Origin: Isochrysis galbana
Taxonomy: Eukaryota > Haptophyta > Isochrysidales > Isochrysidaceae
Reading direction: 5' to 3'
Assembly: GCA_018136815.1 (NCBI GenBank)
Contig: CM030931.1
Location: 11,400,612 to 11,464,611, forward strand
DNA length: 64,000 nucleotides
The notes below the pieces were generated by a model, which saw only the letters and a program-made list of their open reading frames with translations, did not search any database and was not told where the DNA came from. The translations under genes were made by a program, and so were the position numbers. Shown piece by piece: positions 61,661 through 64,000 of the stretch (the first letter of the stretch is position 1; every line of letters begins with the position of its first letter).

Positions 61661-62159
61661 ATGCAGTTTTTACTACCCAAATATGCAGAATATATGCAGT
61701 TCGTCACCCAAATATCAAATACAAATATGCAAAACATATGCAAAACATATCTTATGTGCGTAGGCAATAGCAATAGGCGTAGGCGTGAGACACATGCGAA
61801 TATCAAGTGAAAGTGAGGGAGGAGAGAAAGCAGAGGGGGGGGGGAGAGAGAGAGGGGGGGGGGGGAGAATGCAAGTAAGTAGCTAGCACATGAACCCCTT
61901 CCCCTTCATTCAAGCATCACGCACCTTCTTGCTCTTGCTTGCGCTTGTTGCGATTGAAGCGCAACATCAAAGACGCACACACTTGGTCCCCAAGGGACCT
62001 GTCCCTCACAGATGGAAACATGAGGGCTAGCAACGAAAACACACGCTCACATGCAGCGGAATTTGGGCTAAGTAAGACAAAGGGCAATCCTAGCTGCTGA
62101 GAAGGTGCAACTCGAGGTTCCCTTTTTTGTCACACCTCCCCCTCGTCTATCTAGGGTTC

Positions 62160-62275
62160 CTTCAGCGGTGTCCTTCAGCGGTGTCCCGCAGCGCGTCCTT
62201 CAGCGTCCTTCTGCGTCCTTCTGCGTCCTTCATTCAGCGCTGTCCCGCAGCGCGTCCTTCAGCGTCCTTCGGCGC
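62160..62275 (+). repeat. Minisatellite of ~11-bp CGTCCTTC(A/T)GCG units
   Basis: About eight short units of GTCCTTC(A/T)GCG or GTCCCGCAGCG type follow one another, some repeated as the pair CTGTCCCGCAGCGCGTCCTT. Likely slippage-generated. It produces spurious open frames on both strands. Confidence 0.8.
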
Positions 62276-62515
62276 TGCCCCGCGAGACTCGAGGCAGGAC
62301 TCGCGAGGGCACTGGATTTTACTCTGTAGTCCGAGCCGGAGTCCGAATTGTGTTTTGACCCTCGAGTCCTCGTTCTCTCTCTCTCTCTCCTCTTTTTCTT
62401 GTGGGCGTTCCTGGTTCTGCGCATCGGAGGGGGTTCGTTTAACGTATGTTTCCGGCCGGCGACCCTCGCGGCGGCGCGTTAGCGCGCATGCGCATGCGGG
62501 GCGAATGGTCGCAGA

Positions 62516-62900
62516 CTTCGACGAGGTTCCAGCGCGCGGCGGGCGCGATTGGCGGCGCGGTCCCGGCGGCACTTTGACATTTGGTGCCTTGGCTGGCCCG
62601 CACACCGGGCTAATGAGCAAGAAGGGCCTCGCAGCGCGCCCGGTCGCGGCTCCGAGTTGGGCGCTCCGGGCCCCTCGGGGCCGTGCGTGAGCGCGTTTGA
62701 ATGCCGCCGGGGGTGGATTGCGACGAGGCGACGAGGCACCGGCGCGCGGCTGGCGCGATTGGCGTCGCTGGCGCGGCGGATTCTGCTCATCCAGTGTCCT
62801 GGCTGGCCCGGACACCGGGCTGATGGCGAAGAAAGCTTTCGCAGCGCGCCCGGGCGCACGCCTAACTCGGGCGCTCCGGGACCCCTCCGTTGGCGCGCTA
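62516..62900 (+). repeat. GC-rich tandem duplication, ~210-bp unit
   Basis: CGACGAGG-TTCCAGCGCGCGGC and GGCTGGCCCGCACACCGGGC at 62,520-62,610 recur diverged at 62,726-62,825 (GGCTGGCCCGGACACCGGGC). GCAGCGCGCCCGG and TCGGGCGCTCCGGG-type blocks follow in both. The units differ at many sites, so this is an old duplication. Open frames here on both strands are composition artefacts. Confidence 0.7.
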
Positions 62901-63299
62901 GCGAGGGACGCGAGGGGGCGATTTACGATGAGGCGGCGGCGGGCATGGGGGGCAGTAGGAGGCGCTCCTGGCAGCCTACGCGCATGGCTGTGGCTGGCCG
63001 AGGCACGCTGCGCCGGGGACGCGTCGATTATAGCGGCCCGACGCTCGCCCGCGCTCGCGTCGGACGTCGGCCCTCCGCGATAGTGATTTCTGGCCAATTT
63101 GCAATTTGCGCGTTTTCTGGTTACGCAACGCTGTGGGGGCTACCGTGGGGGGTCTAGGGCCCAAAGGGCACCGGATATGTGCTAGTTACACCTATCCGGT
63201 CACCATATCCAAAAATCTCGTAATGAATCCTCAATCTTGACTTGTGACTTGGTCAATTTTCACCCTTAGAAGTTAAAATAGCTGTTCGACCGCCCTACG

Positions 63300-63468
63300 A
63301 TGTGAGCTAATTGTGGTCTGAAAGCGCGCGGCGCGCCATTGAGTTTCAAAAATTATGATTTGACGGAACGAGCATAACAAAAAAATGGAGTTGTTTAACG
63401 TTACGCCAACCGTCTAAGAGAAAACAAAATATCACCTGGCCCTCTTATTTGACGGAACGCGACTTCAG
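63300..63468. other. Short spacer with family G-like text
   Basis: GATTTGACGGAACGAGC (63,356) and TTTGACGGAACGCGAC (63,448) repeat a phrase also present near 400, 1,490 and, reversed, 28,690. Nothing coding. Confidence 0.4.
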
Positions 63469-63679
63469 AACCACACCGGGGGGGGGGGGGGCCTAGGTGT
63501 TTACGTATCTCCCAAAAGTCTTTTTGGGAGAAACGTCGGCGGAGAGGAGGCGAGAAGGAAGCGGAGAGAGGACAATAGGCCGCAGGGGGGAAATTCCTTC
63601 TCGCCTCCTCTCCGCCGACGTTTCTCCCCAAAAGACTTTTGGGAGAAACGTAAACACCTTGCCCCCCCCCGGTGTGGTT
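63469..63679. mobile_element. Large fold-back (palindromic) element
   Basis: AACCACACCGGG at 63,469 and its inverse ending at 63,679 bound an inverted repeat. The inner arms (about 63,496-63,562 and 63,595-63,662) share AAACGTCGGCGGAGAGGAGG and AGGTGTTTACGT, with a ~32-bp loop. Each arm also contains a small AAAGTCTTTTTGGGAG hairpin. Total about 210 bp; no ORF. Confidence 0.85.
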
Positions 63680-63699
63680 TCCCCTGATGCCCGCTTTTC

Positions 63700-64000
63700 T
63701 TCTCCATGATTCTGTCGCCTCCCCTCGCGAGTAGCGTAGAGCTGTAGAGTAGAGCTCTACTCTACTCTAGAGTACTCTCACTCCTCTGGACCAGTAAACC
63801 TAGCACGGGAGGGGGGGGGGGCGGGGCGGGGGGCGGGGGAGGGGCGTCAAAGAAGCAGTGGGGGGAGAGGGGGGGGGGGGGCTTCGGGAGGGGAGCGCGG
63901 GGGGCGGGGGGGAGGTAAGCTGGGGGACGCGGGCGCGCGCGTGAGAGAGAGAGGTGGCGTAGCGGGTAGACTGAGAGGGCCGGACCTGAGCAGGGGGGGA
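63700..64000. other. Low-complexity G-rich end of window
   Basis: A TAGAGCTCTACTCTA palindrome near 63,744-63,760 is followed by runs of G broken by single C or A to the window edge. No gene seen. Confidence 0.5.

Larger units (their letters stand above)
61208..63297. mobile_element. TIR element E2, 2.1 kb, TA-flanked
   Basis: Ends at 61,210 (GGGCGGTCGAAC) and 63,295 (its inverse), each followed about 20-26 bp inward by AGGG(G)TGAAAA-TGACC-type text, so the imperfect TIRs are about 45 bp. TA flanks both ends. E1 at 28,861 shares both blocks. The inside holds a family B start (61,404), a minisatellite of CGTCCTTC(A/T)GCG units (62,160-62,275) and a GC-rich tandem array (62,516-62,890). No transposase was recognised. 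Pairing of these two ends as one element is inference. Confidence 0.65.

Noticed and set aside
62127-63157. Long open frames on both strands
   Set aside because: Produced by GC-rich tandem repeats and a minisatellite; no protein-like text or domain.

Overview
The window is nuclear DNA of a flagellated, probably secondary-plastid-bearing microalga; a haptophyte-like lineage is my best guess, but this is inference. The evidence: introns of 75-360 bp that are mostly GT-AG, with one GC-AG; a CFAP57 (FAP57) axonemal gene; a bacterial-type topoisomerase IA with an organelle-type leader; an N-terminal domain joined to LRRs of a kind I associate with algal genomes; a GC-rich background; and very many small transposons. 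I saw no rRNA, no convincing tRNA and no CRISPR array.

Layout. 1-3,600: repeats and small gene scraps. 3,600-8,100: relic of a Polinton-like virus (AT-richer small genes), next to an intact PhyH-type 2-oxoglutarate oxygenase gene and captured pieces of a cytochrome b561 gene. 8,722-9,843: a two-exon gene for a secreted/type I membrane protein. 10,060-14,470: LINE scrap, Ty3/gypsy pol relic, a hAT-like element and tandem repeats. 14,502-19,116 (-): five-exon leucine-rich-repeat protein. 19,600-20,210: tyrosine-recombinase relic. 20,745-23,010 (+): seven-exon transaldolase/rhodanese fusion. 23,460-28,860: repeat field holding one unrecognised ORF. 28,861-30,465: three transposons nested inside one another. 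31,375-34,058 (+): seven-exon F-box/SPRY protein. 34,975-39,120 (-): CFAP57, one exon. 40,707-42,422 (+): algal domain plus RNI-type LRR, one exon. 43,803-44,861 (-): small three-exon unknown gene. 45,127-45,830: Ty1/copia relic. 46,096-46,488: orphan aspartyl/asparaginyl beta-hydroxylase exon. 47,654-48,580 (-): RRM plus two CCCH fingers. 49,171-50,739: retroelement ORF1-like frame. 51,020-54,425 (-): topoisomerase IA, two exons. 54,480-59,500: MITEs and repeats. 59,577-60,917 (-): SFT2-type vesicle transport protein, three exons. 61,210-63,295: large TIR element; then a fold-back element near 63.5 kb.

The host genes are unrelated housekeeping, ciliary, trafficking and regulatory genes and form no operon or cluster. 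Exon structures were built by hand from splice signals. In every spliced gene reported the intron phases agree and restore a domain or an open frame. The strongest novel observation is the apparent fusion of a transaldolase/fructose-6-phosphate-aldolase-type enzyme to a catalytically complete rhodanese domain. Next come a six-copy ~45-bp interspersed motif linked to duplicated cytochrome b561 fragments, and a dated stack of nested MITEs with clear target-site duplications.
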